Origin: an uncultured Pelagibacteraceae bacterium
GTDB lineage: Bacteria > Pseudomonadota > Alphaproteobacteria > Pelagibacterales > Pelagibacteraceae
Direction of reading: 5' to 3'
Assembly (NCBI GenBank): GCA_902537905.1
Contig: CACBDD010000005.1
Coordinates: forward strand, 1 to 40,240
Length of the DNA: 40,240 nucleotides
Positions 26,899-37,175 of this stretch are shown in pieces. A program made the position numbers and the translations under genes. The notes under the pieces are model-generated. The model saw only the letters and a program-made list of their open reading frames with translations. It was not told where the DNA came from and did not search any database. Positions within the stretch are counted from its first letter, which is position 1. Every line of letters starts with the position of its first letter.

Positions 26899-27501
26899 AT
26901 GAGTAGTTTATTATCATCACTATCTAAAACAATTCACGCATCACTAGCATTAGCTATCATATTGTTTTTTGGTCTATCTTTCTTAAACGATGGGATAGCC
27001 ATTGATACTCTTTTCTGGAGTTGGCTATTTAGATACATTCATGTTGTCGTTGCAATAATGTGGATAGGATTATTATGGTATTTTAATTTTGTTCAAATCC
27101 CTAACATGGGAAAAATACCTGATGAACAAAAACCAGCTATTGGAAAAGTGATTGCTCCAGCTGCATTATTTTATTTTAGATGGGCAGCTGCATTTACAGT
27201 TTTATCTGGTTTAATTCTAGCTTTATTAAATGGATATCTACATGACGCAATGACTTTAAGCATTGGTTCTGGTGTTCCAAAACATACAGCTATAGGTATT
27301 GGAATGTGGTTAGGAATTATAATGGCATTTAATGTTTGGTTTGTAATCTGGCCGAACCAAAAAAGAGCTTTAGGAATAGTTGAAGCTGATCCAGAAACAA
27401 AAGCTAAGTCTGCTAAGACTGCAATGTTATTTTCAAGAACAAATACATTATTATCTCTACCAATGTTGTTAACAATGGTAATTGCTCAAAATTTATATTA
27501 A
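26899..27501 (+). CDS. PuuD-like (urate hydroxylase family) membrane domain protein
   Basis: RYIHVVVAIMWIGLLWYFNFVQIP, FYFRWAAAFTVLSGL, GIGMWLGIIMAFNVWFVIWPNQKRALG; no cytochrome c CxxCH. Confidence 0.75.
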   Translation: MSSLLSSLSKTIHASLALAIILFFGLSFLNDGIAIDTLFWSWLFRYIHVVVAIMWIGLLWYFNFVQIPNMGKIPDEQKPAIGKVIAPAALFYFRWAAAFTVLSGLILALLNGYLHDAMTLSIGSGVPKHTAIGIGMWLGIIMAFNVWFVIWPNQKRALGIVEADPETKAKSAKTAMLFSRTNTLLSLPMLLTMVIAQNLY

Positions 27502-28394
27502 ATAGTTTTGTTATCGTCTTCTCTCAAGACTGTTTTCTGCGAAACCCTTAACCTGACTAAAACTGTATTTGCTATATAAATTGAAGAATATGTACCAAAT
27601 ACAACACCAAGTATCATCGCTAAAGAAAAACCTTTTAATATTTCACCACCAAAAAAGAATATTGCCAATAGAGCTAATAAAGTTGTAGCTGAAGTAATTA
27701 TCGTTCTTGATAAAGTTTCGTTGATTGAAATATTTGTTAATTCAAAAATTTTGATATCAGAATATTTTCTTAGATTTTCTCTAACACGGTCAAAAATTAC
27801 AACAGTATCGTTCATTGAATAACCAACAATAGTTAAAACAGCTGCAATAATTGACAAATTAATCTCAAGACTGAATAATGAAAAAATTCCTAATGTAACA
27901 ATTACATCATGAAATAAAGCCAAAATAGCACCCAAACTAAATTGCCATTCAAAACGTATCCAAATATAAATAAGCATCACTGCTAAAGATAAAGAAATAG
28001 CTATTACACCAGCTTTAAGCAATTCAGCACTAACCTTAGGACCTACATTTTCAACTCTTCTAAAGTCATAATTGCTCCCAAAAGAACTATCTAAATTCTT
28101 TTTAATTTCTTCAATTATATTTTTTTTATTATCTTTGTTTTCAAATTTAATTAGAAAGTCAGTATCATTTCCAAATTTTTTAACTGAAACATCACCTAAA
28201 TCCATTTGATTAAACTTATCTCTTAAAGAACTTACGTTGATTTTGCTATCTGATGACCTTAATTCAATTAAAGTTCCACCTTTAAAGTCAATACCATAAT
28301 TTAAACCTTTAAATATTAATAATAAAAGAGAAGCTGTTATTAATAATATAGATAATATATTAAATTGATTATAATATTTGTTAAAAGCTATCAT
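27498..28394 (-). CDS. secF: protein translocase subunit SecF
   Basis: GLNYGIDFKGGTLIELR, VGYSMNDTVVIFDRVREN. Confidence 0.96.
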   Translation of the reverse strand: MIAFNKYYNQFNILSILLITASLLLLIFKGLNYGIDFKGGTLIELRSSDSKINVSSLRDKFNQMDLGDVSVKKFGNDTDFLIKFENKDNKKNIIEEIKKNLDSSFGSNYDFRRVENVGPKVSAELLKAGVIAISLSLAVMLIYIWIRFEWQFSLGAILALFHDVIVTLGIFSLFSLEINLSIIAAVLTIVGYSMNDTVVIFDRVRENLRKYSDIKIFELTNISINETLSRTIITSATTLLALLAIFFFGGEILKGFSLAMILGVVFGTYSSIYIANTVLVRLRVSQKTVLREDDNKTI

Positions 28395-29947
28395 TAGATT
28401 AATTTTTCCTTATTTTTATTTCTGGTTACATAAAGACTAGTGAACAGTCTTGCTATAAAATAAACTGAAAATAGAGTTGTAAATATTCCAACACCCAAGG
28501 TAACTGCAAATCCTTTTACTGGTCCAGATCCCATAAAAAATAAAATTATAGCGGCCAATAATGTAGTAATATTTGCATCAATAATTGCTGTTCTTGACTT
28601 TGTATAACCTCCATCAAAAGCTAAAATATTATTACTCTCACCCTTTAACTCTTCTTTAATTCTTTCAAAAATTAAAACATTTGCATCAACTGCCATTCCT
28701 ACAGTTAAAATTATCCCCGCAATACCAGGAAGAGTTAAAGTTGCTTCAAATAACGTTAAAATACCAAGTAATAAAAATAAATTTATTATTAATGTTACGT
28801 TGGTGATTAATCCAAAAACTTTGTATTTCACAAACATAAAAATAATAACTAATAAAAAACCTATAGCTAAAGCAATCATACCTGCATTAATTGAGTCTTG
28901 TCCTAAATCAGGTCCAACAGTTCTTTCTTCTATGATTTCTAATGGAGCAGGTAAAGCTCCAGATCTTAATAATAAAGCTAAATCTGTTGCAGTTTGAAAA
29001 GTAAACCCACCACTGATTTGTCCAGATCCACTTGCTATTGTATCTCTAACAACTGGTGCACTAATTATTTTTCCATCCAAAACAATAGCTAATTGCTTGC
29101 CAATTCCTGTTGATGTTGCTTTACCAAATCTTTTGGCACCTACTCTATCTAAAGTAAATGAAACAATAGTTTGATTTGTCTGAGTATCCATTTTTGGTTG
29201 AGCATCTAATAGATTTTCCCCACTAATGATTATTCTTTTACTTACAGTTGCTTCCTCTAAGCCATCTTCAAATTTTAACTTATCAACACCAAATCTGTCA
29301 CTTTCGTCACTGGTTACAAATCTAAAAGTTAAATTTGCAGTTTTTCCTAAAAGAGATTTAATTCTTTGTGGATCATCCAACCCAGGAAGTTCAACTAAAA
29401 TCCTATCATTACCTCGTTTTAAAATATTGGGTTCATTTGTTCCAACTTCATCTACTCTTCTTCTTACAATCTCTATAGCTTGATCTTGTGATGAATTTTT
29501 AAGATTAATTACACCTTGTCTAGAGAAACTTACTTTTAAATTAATACCAGTATCTTCAATATCGAGTTGATGTGACTTAAACCTTGGGTAATAAGGATTT
29601 AGATCACTATTCTCATCTTGGAATACATCTATTACTGCTTGCTTGTCTAAATCAGTAACATTAAAAAAAATATTTTGATTATCAATTTTAATATTATTAA
29701 CTTTAATGTTCTTCTCTTTAAAATAATTTCTAATAGTGGTTGTTAAATTTTGTAATTTTTGTTCAATTACAGGTTCATTATCAATTTCAAGTAGGAGGTA
29801 TGAACCACCTTGTAAATCTAAACCAAGATTTATTTTTTTATCAAAAAAACTATCATCAAACTTAAATAAATTTGATGATGCAATTAAGATAAATAATAAA
29901 GAAAATATAGTTACAAATAAGATTCTTAGTTTAGAAAAATAAAGCAC
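28394..29947 (-). CDS. secD: protein translocase subunit SecD
   Basis: LGLDLQGGSYLLLEI, IVRRRVDEVGTNEP, VGMAVDANVLIFERIKEE. Confidence 0.96.
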   Translation of the reverse strand: MLYFSKLRILFVTIFSLLFILIASSNLFKFDDSFFDKKINLGLDLQGGSYLLLEIDNEPVIEQKLQNLTTTIRNYFKEKNIKVNNIKIDNQNIFFNVTDLDKQAVIDVFQDENSDLNPYYPRFKSHQLDIEDTGINLKVSFSRQGVINLKNSSQDQAIEIVRRRVDEVGTNEPNILKRGNDRILVELPGLDDPQRIKSLLGKTANLTFRFVTSDESDRFGVDKLKFEDGLEEATVSKRIIISGENLLDAQPKMDTQTNQTIVSFTLDRVGAKRFGKATSTGIGKQLAIVLDGKIISAPVVRDTIASGSGQISGGFTFQTATDLALLLRSGALPAPLEIIEERTVGPDLGQDSINAGMIALAIGFLLVIIFMFVKYKVFGLITNVTLIINLFLLLGILTLFEATLTLPGIAGIILTVGMAVDANVLIFERIKEELKGESNNILAFDGGYTKSRTAIIDANITTLLAAIILFFMGSGPVKGFAVTLGVGIFTTLFSVYFIARLFTSLYVTRNKNKEKLI

Positions 29948-29960
29948 TTATCTAAATTGA

Positions 29961-30251
29961 TTATTTTTTAACTTCTGGAGTATTGTTTAAGAGACTTTGA
30001 ATACCTGTTGCTTTAACTATTTCAACTTTGACATTCTCAGCTATTTCAACTTCTACTTTGTCATTATCAATTAATCTTTCTACTCTTCCTGTGATACCAC
30101 CAGAAGTGACTACTTTATCACCTCTCTTTAATCCTTCGACCATTGCTTTATGCTCTTTAACTTTTTTTTGCTGTGGTCTTATTAAGAAAAAATAAAAAAT
30201 AACAAAAATTAAAATTAACGGTATAAATTGACCTATTCCTGAACCTTCCAT
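29961..30251 (-). CDS. yajC: preprotein translocase subunit YajC
   Basis: FYFFLIRPQQKKVKEHKAMVEGLKRGDKVVTSGGITG. Confidence 0.96.
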   Translation of the reverse strand: MEGSGIGQFIPLILIFVIFYFFLIRPQQKKVKEHKAMVEGLKRGDKVVTSGGITGRVERLIDNDKVEVEIAENVKVEIVKATGIQSLLNNTPEVKK

Positions 30252-30304
30252 AAATCTCCTTTAAATTATGGCATTCTTATACCATCTAACTGATTAAAAC
30301 AACT

Positions 30305-31564
30305 TTAATTGTTGGAAATCAATTCCATATTGTTCATATAAGGTCTTAGAACTTTAGGAACTATAATAGAACCATCTTTTTGTTGATAGTTTTCCATAAT
30401 TGCAATCAGTGTTCTTCCAACAGCTAAACCACTTCCATTTAAAGTACCAGCAAAAACATTTTCCTTATTTTTATTTTTATATCTAGCCTTCATCCTCTGA
30501 GCTTGAAAGGTCGAACAAGATGAACAAGAAGATATTTCTCTATATTTGTTTTCAGATGGTAACCATACTTCAATGTCATAGGTCTTCTCTGCACTAAATC
30601 CCATATCTCCCGAACACAAAATTACCTTTCGGTAAGGTAATTCTAATTTGTCAAGTATATCAGTAGCACAATTTGTCATTCTTTCTAATTCTTCTAGACA
30701 TTTTTCATTTTCAACAACACTTACCATTTCGACTTTATAAAATTGATGCTGTCTAATCATACCTCTTGTATCTTTTCCGTAACTTCCAGCTTCTTTTCTA
30801 AAGCAAGGTGTTGAAGCAACAAATCTCATTGGTAAATTATTAAGATCAATCATTTTGTCTTTGACAATGTTGGTTAAGATCACCTCAGCTGTTGGGATTA
30901 AAAATTTTCTATCAGATCCTTCATCAAATTTAATTTCAAACTGATCATTTTCAAATTTAGGTAGCTGTCCAGTGCCATACATTGTGCTTTCTGATGCAAT
31001 TAGCGGAGGTGATATCTCCTGATAACCATTTTGATTAATATGCGTATCAAGCATAAAATTAGATATTGCTCTTTCTAATAGAGCTAATTTATCTTTTACA
31101 AAAACAAATCTTGATCCAGTTGTTTTTGTAGCTAAATCAAAATCAAGCATATTTAGTTTTTCGCCTAATTCGTAATGTGTTTTAGGTTTAAATTCTAAAT
31201 TAGGTATTTCTCCTGATTTTAATATTTCTTTATTATCATTTTCATCTTTACCGTTTGGAACATCTTCGTGTGGTATATTTGGTATGCTAGACAACAAACT
31301 ATCTAGATCAAACTTAATTTGTTTTTGATCTTCTACTATTTTATCAAGTTCCTTACTAATTTCTTTGGATTTTTTAAATAAGCTTTCATCTTTAGATTTA
31401 GAAATATTTTTTTTCTCTTTTTCTAAACTTTCTTTTTTTTGAATCAAATCTCTATTTTGTTCATCAAATTTTTGAATTTTTTCAAAATCAACATTTATAT
31501 TCCTTTTTTCTAGTGATTTTTGAAATTTAGAAAAATCTTTTCGTATTTCTTTAATGTTATGCAT
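30305..31564 (-). CDS. serS: seryl-tRNA synthetase
   Basis: N-terminal coiled coil, FRKEAGSYGKDTRGMIRQHQFYKVEMV, EISSCSSCSTFQAQRMKARYK, LNGSGLAVGRTLIAIMENYQ. Confidence 0.97.
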   Translation of the reverse strand: MHNIKEIRKDFSKFQKSLEKRNINVDFEKIQKFDEQNRDLIQKKESLEKEKKNISKSKDESLFKKSKEISKELDKIVEDQKQIKFDLDSLLSSIPNIPHEDVPNGKDENDNKEILKSGEIPNLEFKPKTHYELGEKLNMLDFDLATKTTGSRFVFVKDKLALLERAISNFMLDTHINQNGYQEISPPLIASESTMYGTGQLPKFENDQFEIKFDEGSDRKFLIPTAEVILTNIVKDKMIDLNNLPMRFVASTPCFRKEAGSYGKDTRGMIRQHQFYKVEMVSVVENEKCLEELERMTNCATDILDKLELPYRKVILCSGDMGFSAEKTYDIEVWLPSENKYREISSCSSCSTFQAQRMKARYKNKNKENVFAGTLNGSGLAVGRTLIAIMENYQQKDGSIIVPKVLRPYMNNMELISNN

Positions 31565-32327
31565 CTTCTTTTTGTAAATTTTTGTTTTCTATAAATTTTA
31601 CTGAAAATATTGATAATTCATACAGAATTAATAAAGGTATTGCTAAACCTATTTGAGTTATTGGATCAGGTGGTGTTAACAATGCAGCTGCTGCAAATAT
31701 AATAACAACAACATATTTTCTTCTCTCTTTTAAAAACTGACTATCAACTATACCAATTCTAGCCAATAAACTTAAAACGACAGGTAACTGAAAGCTAATA
31801 CCAAATGCAAAAATTAATTTCATGACTAGAGATAAATATTCATTCACTTTAGCCTCTAATTGAATTGGTAAATTTGTAGAAAGACCTGTGCTTTCAAATG
31901 AAAGAAAAAATTTAATCGCAAGGGGCATTATCAAATAATAAACCAGCATGCCTCCTAAAAAGAATAATATAGGTGTTAATATAAGGTAAGGCAGAATTGC
32001 CACCTTTTCATGTTTGTACAAACCTGGGGCAATAAATTTCCAAATTTGCATCAAAATAAAAGGACATGTAACAAAAAAAGCAGTGAAAAATGATACTTTT
32101 AAATATGTTAAAAAGGTTTCTTGTAAAGCAGTAAATATCAATCTTCGATCAGATCCATCTTCTTTCACAGCTTTTGCGAATGGATCAACAAGGAAGCCAT
32201 AAATATGTTCAGCAAATAAGTAACAAATTACAAAAAAAATAAATAAAAAGATAAAGCTATTTATTAACCTTTTTCTCAACTCTGTTAGGTGACTTACAAA
32301 TCCACCACCCTGATCTTCATTGCTCAT
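31557..32327 (-). CDS. tatC: Sec-independent translocase TatC
   Basis: FVSHLTELRKRLINSF, PFILMQIWKFIAPGLYKHEK, AFGISFQLPVVLSLL. Confidence 0.96.
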   Translation of the reverse strand: MSNEDQGGGFVSHLTELRKRLINSFIFLFIFFVICYLFAEHIYGFLVDPFAKAVKEDGSDRRLIFTALQETFLTYLKVSFFTAFFVTCPFILMQIWKFIAPGLYKHEKVAILPYLILTPILFFLGGMLVYYLIMPLAIKFFLSFESTGLSTNLPIQLEAKVNEYLSLVMKLIFAFGISFQLPVVLSLLARIGIVDSQFLKERRKYVVVIIFAAAALLTPPDPITQIGLAIPLLILYELSIFSVKFIENKNLQKEDA

Positions 32328-32538
32328 CTTTTTTAATTTCTTTTTTTATTTCATTATCAATTTTTTCTTCATCTATCTCTAGATTTGAAACTTCATTTTG
32401 AATTTTATTTACATACCTTTTGGCAGACCCAATCAAAGAACCTGCTTTCTTTAACATTACTGGAAAATCTTTAGGACCAAGAACTATTATAGCAATAGCA
32501 ACAACAATTAAAATTTCAAACCAACCGATAGTAGGCAT
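32317..32538 (-). CDS. tatB: Sec-independent translocase TatB
   Basis: MPTIGWFEILIVVAIAIIVLGPKDFPVMLKKAGSLIG. Confidence 0.92.
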   Translation of the reverse strand: MPTIGWFEILIVVAIAIIVLGPKDFPVMLKKAGSLIGSAKRYVNKIQNEVSNLEIDEEKIDNEIKKEIKKDEQ

Positions 32539-32543
32539 TTAAA

Positions 32544-32744
32544 TTAATTTTTGTTATCCGAGTCTTTGTTATCGTCAGATATATTTTTTGGCTCTGTATC
32601 GTCAGTCACATCTGACGCCATTCCTTTTTTAAAACTTTTAATACCTTTAGCTACATCACCCATTAAGCTTGAAATTTTTCCTCTTCCAAACAATAAAACA
32701 ACCAATATAACTACAATAGCTATTTGCCAAATTCCTATGCTCAT
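32544..32744 (-). CDS. tatA: Sec-independent translocase TatA
   Basis: [40 protein letters not shown]. Confidence 0.95.
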   Translation of the reverse strand: MSIGIWQIAIVVILVVLLFGRGKISSLMGDVAKGIKSFKKGMASDVTDDTEPKNISDDNKDSDNKN

Positions 32745-32791
32745 AAAAAACTTATAACCTTTTTAAGGTTATTTTTAAAGTTACTTTTTTG

Positions 32792-33493
32792 TTAATCTTT
32801 GTCTTCTGGATCTAGAGTGCTATTTAACATTTCATCTATATTGGAATATATATCCTCTTTTTTCTCTTCTTGCTTTTCCTTGTAAAATTTTCCAGTTCCA
32901 AAAATAGCATTATCAACACTCGAGCTATCAATTAAACCAGCAGCACCCAATTCATCGATTGTTGGAAGATCAGATATTTTTTGTATGTTGAAATGACTTA
33001 AAAAATCATCAGTAGTTATGTATTGAATTGGTCTACCTGGAACATCTTTTCGACCACCTGGTTTAACCCAATTCAATTCCATTAAAATCTCTAAAGTGTT
33101 AGTGCCAAAAGCAACTCCCCTTATTTCCTCTATCTCAGCTCTGGTAACCGGTTGATGATAAACAATTATAGCTAATGTTTCTACTGCGGCTCTAGACAGT
33201 TTCTTTTCAACAGTTTTTTCTTGAGACATCAAATTTGATAGATTTGGAGATGTTCTAAAGGACCACTTATCTTTTATACAAATTAAATTAATTCCTCTGT
33301 TTGAATATTCTTGCCTCAATTTTTCTAAAGACTCTGGAACGTTACCTCTTTTAGAAACTTTACTTTCTATAGTATCAACATCTAAAGGCTCAGCTGCTGC
33401 AAAAATAATTGCTTCTATTTCTTTATCTAAATCTGATAATTTTGATGGAAATTTTACAATATTATCTTTTGAAGCTTTTGGTTTTTTAATCAT
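32792..33493 (-). CDS. scpB: segregation and condensation protein B
   Basis: EAIIFAAAEPLD, AAVETLAIIVYHQPVTRAEIEEIRGV, GRKDVPGRPIQYITTDDFL. Confidence 0.95.
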   Translation of the reverse strand: MIKKPKASKDNIVKFPSKLSDLDKEIEAIIFAAAEPLDVDTIESKVSKRGNVPESLEKLRQEYSNRGINLICIKDKWSFRTSPNLSNLMSQEKTVEKKLSRAAVETLAIIVYHQPVTRAEIEEIRGVAFGTNTLEILMELNWVKPGGRKDVPGRPIQYITTDDFLSHFNIQKISDLPTIDELGAAGLIDSSSVDNAIFGTGKFYKEKQEEKKEDIYSNIDEMLNSTLDPEDKD

Positions 33494-34229
33494 TTATTTC
33501 CTTTATATAAATTTCATCAAACAATTTATCTTGTTTAATTGATAAATTTCCTTCTTTAACTAATTCTAATGAACCTGCAAAAATTCCAGCCTTACCAGTT
33601 TTCTTGTATTTAGAACCACTTTTAAAATTATTTGGTATTAATTCATCCAATTTTTTCCACTCAAATAATTTTCCAAAAAATTCTCTGATAGTTTTAATAC
33701 CATCTTCTGCTGTAAATACAGGAAGTTTAGGAATATTAATTTTTTGAAAATCTTTAGTCATTATTATTGTTGAGTAAGCCTTCATTAATTCAAATAAACT
33801 TAAGTTATATTCAGCACTATAAATCGATCTTATATTTCCTTTCATTCCTCTAGTTCTTATTTCTCTGCCTAATCTTTTTCTCTTAAGCATTTGTTCGGAT
33901 AGTAATCTGATCAATTCTAATTTCTTTAGCTGTAATTTTAATTTTTCTGCAACTTCTTGTACTTTAAATTCTTCTTCTGGAGTTCCAGGTAAAAGTAATT
34001 TTGACTTTAAATAAGCTAACCATGTTGCCATTAAAAGATATTCAGAAGCAATTTCTAAATTTAAATTTTTTTCATTAGTAATATACTCGTGAAATTGATC
34101 TGCTAACTTAGTTATAGATATTTCTTCTAAGTCAACTTTTTGAGCTTTCGCTAAATCTAAGAGTACGTCTAATGGACCATTATAATTATTTATATCAACA
34201 TTAAATAATTCAGAATCATTGACAGACAT
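33486..34229 (-). CDS. scpA: segregation and condensation protein A
   Basis: YNGPLDVLLDLAKAQKVDLEEISI, ASEYLLMATWLAYLKSKLLLP. Confidence 0.95.
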   Translation of the reverse strand: MSVNDSELFNVDINNYNGPLDVLLDLAKAQKVDLEEISITKLADQFHEYITNEKNLNLEIASEYLLMATWLAYLKSKLLLPGTPEEEFKVQEVAEKLKLQLKKLELIRLLSEQMLKRKRLGREIRTRGMKGNIRSIYSAEYNLSLFELMKAYSTIIMTKDFQKINIPKLPVFTAEDGIKTIREFFGKLFEWKKLDELIPNNFKSGSKYKKTGKAGIFAGSLELVKEGNLSIKQDKLFDEIYIKEIND

Positions 34230-34238
34230 AAAAAGATA

Positions 34239-35189
34239 TTAACTTAAAATTTTATAAAATTGAGATGTTTTTTTAACAACAAAACTATTCACTTGAGGTG
34301 AATTTTCCGCCACTATCTTCATTTCCTTCATGTTTCCATTGCAATGAAGAGCTAGATTGCAACCTGCGCTGAATAAATTAATAGTATTAAGTTTTAAATC
34401 ATCGCTTAAGCTCTTCATAGATAAGTCATCTGAAATTAAAATATTTTTAAATCCTATGTTTTTTCTAATAATATTTATAATTTTCTTAGAATGTGTGGCG
34501 GTGTTATTTTTGTCAATTTTTGAATAGACAAGATGTCCTGTCATAGCAAATAAACATTTTTTATTTTTAAATGTCCAAAAATCATTTTTAAGAAGATATC
34601 CATGTGTTTTGTTAATAATTGGTGTTAAGTAATGACTATCAACTTTTGCTAAACCATGACCAGGTATATGCTTCATCACTGTCCCTATTGAGTTATTTTG
34701 AAATAATTCAATGCAAATATCTCCTAATTTAGAGACAATTTTTTTATTTTTTGAATAAGATCTATCCCCAATTACTTTGCTTGCACCATTAACTCTAAGA
34801 TCTAGTACTGGGACAGTATTGATATTAACACCGATTAAATTCAATAAATAAGAAGTTTTATCTACAAATAACCTATAAACGATTTCGAATTTTTTTTTAT
34901 CTTTATTAAACAAATCTCCAAAATATTCAGATGTCATATTATCAAAGGAAATTAAATCTCTTAGTCTATTAACCCTTCCACCTTCTTGATCAATCATGAT
35001 TGGATATTTGTTATCTTTAAAAATTTTTCTAATACTTGAGGTTAATTTTTTTACTTGATCAAAAGACTTAATATTTCTGGTAAAGAGAATAATTCCCCAA
35101 GGTTTTTGTTTTTTAAGAAATAGAATTTCATTATTAGATAACTTTGTTGATTTTAAACCAACTATGAAAGATTTTCTTTTACTTATCAT
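34239..35189 (-). CDS. nagZ: beta-N-acetylhexosaminidase (GH3, NagZ-like)
   Basis: PWGIILFTRNIKS, MIDQEGGRVNRLR, VMKHIPGHGLAKVDSHY, ILISDDLSMKSL. Confidence 0.92.
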   Translation of the reverse strand: MISKRKSFIVGLKSTKLSNNEILFLKKQKPWGIILFTRNIKSFDQVKKLTSSIRKIFKDNKYPIMIDQEGGRVNRLRDLISFDNMTSEYFGDLFNKDKKKFEIVYRLFVDKTSYLLNLIGVNINTVPVLDLRVNGASKVIGDRSYSKNKKIVSKLGDICIELFQNNSIGTVMKHIPGHGLAKVDSHYLTPIINKTHGYLLKNDFWTFKNKKCLFAMTGHLVYSKIDKNNTATHSKKIINIIRKNIGFKNILISDDLSMKSLSDDLKLNTINLFSAGCNLALHCNGNMKEMKIVAENSPQVNSFVVKKTSQFYKILS

Positions 35190-35442
35190 TATCTAATAAT
35201 TTCCAAAAATTAAATTTTTTCTTTTTCTCTTTGTTTGTTTGCTTAACATACTCAATTACATTTTGAGTATCATTCTCTAAAACTGGCAAATTTTTTGAAT
35301 ATAATTTTATTTTCTCGTCAATATTTTTATGAGATCTGTATGATTTTTTTTTATGTTCATCTGAAAAATAATATTTTCCTGTAAAAAAAATAAATAAAAG
35401 TATTACTAAAATGAATATTAAGTACTTTATTTCTTTAAGCAT
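35179..35442 (-). CDS. small single-TM hypothetical protein between nagZ and argS
   Basis: Overlaps flanking coding ends; one N-terminal TM segment and charged tail. Confidence 0.65.
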   Translation of the reverse strand: MLKEIKYLIFILVILLFIFFTGKYYFSDEHKKKSYRSHKNIDEKIKLYSKNLPVLENDTQNVIEYVKQTNKEKKKKFNFWKLLDNDK

Positions 35443-37175
35443 TACATTTGATTGGGTGTATCAACACCAACGATATCCATACCTGTTTTAATAACATTAG
35501 AAATAGCCTTCAAAAAAATCAGTTTATCTGGTGACACTGTATTTTGATCATTAATAAATCTTTTTTCTGGAAATTGTTTTCCTAAATTCCAATAAGAATG
35601 AAATTCAGATGCTAAATCATATAAGTAAACAGGTATTCTATGTGGTTCTAATTTATTGCTTGCAGAGTCGATACATTTTGGCCACTCAGATAATTTTTTT
35701 AATATTTTAATTTCATCATTTGAATACTCGAAATTAAAATCATTTAATTCAATCTTTGAATTTAAATCTTTGTTTATGTGTCTGAAGACAGATGAAATTC
35801 TAGCGTAACAATATTGAACATAATATAATGGATTATCTTTAGATTTTTCTTTGACAGCATCAAAATCAAAATCTAATTCAACATCACTACTTCTGTTAAG
35901 CATAATAAATCTTGTTGCATCTTTTCCAACTTCTTCAATCAAATCATCTACTGTGATATAATCCCCTTTTCTTTTTGACATTTTAAAAGGTTTCTTATTT
36001 TTTATTAATTTTACTAACTGACTTATTTTACAAATTAATTTATCTTTTTTTCCTGAAAGAGCTTCAACAGATGAGGTAATCCGTTTTATATAACCAGCAT
36101 GATCTGCGCCTAGTATATTGATTAAATAATCAAATTTTCTATCAACTTTATTTTTATGATAGGCAACATCACTTGCAAAATAAGTCCATGTACCATCAGA
36201 TTTTTGAAGTGCACGATCTTTATCGTCACCAAAGTCAGTAGATTTAAATAATAATTGCTCCCTTTCAACCCAATCCTTGTTATCTTCACCAGCTGGTGCT
36301 TTAATTTTTCCTTTATAAATGAAGTTATTTTTTTCTAAAAAATCTATTACACTTTCAACTTCATTGTTTAAAACAATACTCTTTTCGCTTACAAAATTAT
36401 CATGATTAATACCCAAACTATTAAGATTATTTTTGATAAGCAAGAGCGCTTGCTCAATAGACAAAGCAGTCAATTTATCATTAATTTCATCAAAATTATC
36501 AAAGTTAAGACCTGAATTATTTGAAATAATATTTTTTGCAAAATCAATTAGATAATCTCCAGGATACAAATCAGGATTATCTTTAGGAAATGTCTCATTA
36601 AAATGAACTTCTCTAATTCTAAAATAAACTGATTTAGTAAAATTTATAATTTGGTTACCATAGTCATTTACATAGTATTCTTTTGTAACTTGATGTTTAT
36701 TAAAAATTAAAACATTAGAGATAACATCTCCTAGAATAGCACCTCGACAATGTCCCACATGTAAAGGGCCTGTTGGGTTTGCCGAAACAAACTCTACTAA
36801 ATAATTATTTTTTTTCTCTTTTTCATTTATTCCAAAACTATCTGCATTATTTGTAATATTTTTAATAAAATTTGACCAATAGGATGGTTTAAATTTAATA
36901 TTAATAAATCCTGGTTTGGCTACAGATATAGTTTCAATTTGACTGTCTTTATTTTTAATTTCGGGAGCAAGTTTTTCCGCAAGCTCTAGTGGTGAAGTTT
37001 TATTAATTTTTGACAAAACCATCGCAACATTCGTTGATATGTCACAATCAAATTTTGGTGGAGGTATTTCTGCATTAATACCATTAAAACTTTTAGGAAT
37101 TTCTAGTTGATTATTTTTATTTAAATCAACAATTATAGATTTAATCTTATCTAAATATAATTCAAAAATATTCAT
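35442..37175 (-). CDS. argS: arginyl-tRNA synthetase
   Basis: VEFVSANPTGPLHVGHCRGAILGDVIS, ILGADHAGYIKR, FKMSKRKGDYITVDDL. Confidence 0.96.
   Translation of the reverse strand: MNIFELYLDKIKSIIVDLNKNNQLEIPKSFNGINAEIPPPKFDCDISTNVAMVLSKINKTSPLELAEKLAPEIKNKDSQIETISVAKPGFINIKFKPSYWSNFIKNITNNADSFGINEKEKKNNYLVEFVSANPTGPLHVGHCRGAILGDVISNVLIFNKHQVTKEYYVNDYGNQIINFTKSVYFRIREVHFNETFPKDNPDLYPGDYLIDFAKNIISNNSGLNFDNFDEINDKLTALSIEQALLLIKNNLNSLGINHDNFVSEKSIVLNNEVESVIDFLEKNNFIYKGKIKAPAGEDNKDWVEREQLLFKSTDFGDDKDRALQKSDGTWTYFASDVAYHKNKVDRKFDYLINILGADHAGYIKRITSSVEALSGKKDKLICKISQLVKLIKNKKPFKMSKRKGDYITVDDLIEEVGKDATRFIMLNRSSDVELDFDFDAVKEKSKDNPLYYVQYCYARISSVFRHINKDLNSKIELNDFNFEYSNDEIKILKKLSEWPKCIDSASNKLEPHRIPVYLYDLASEFHSYWNLGKQFPEKRFINDQNTVSPDKLIFLKAISNVIKTGMDIVGVDTPNQM

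Noticed and set aside
27498-33493. secFD-yajC, serS and tatABC clustering as a novel secretion island
   Set aside because: All recognisable core genes in a tightly packed arrangement consistent with alphaproteobacterial synteny.
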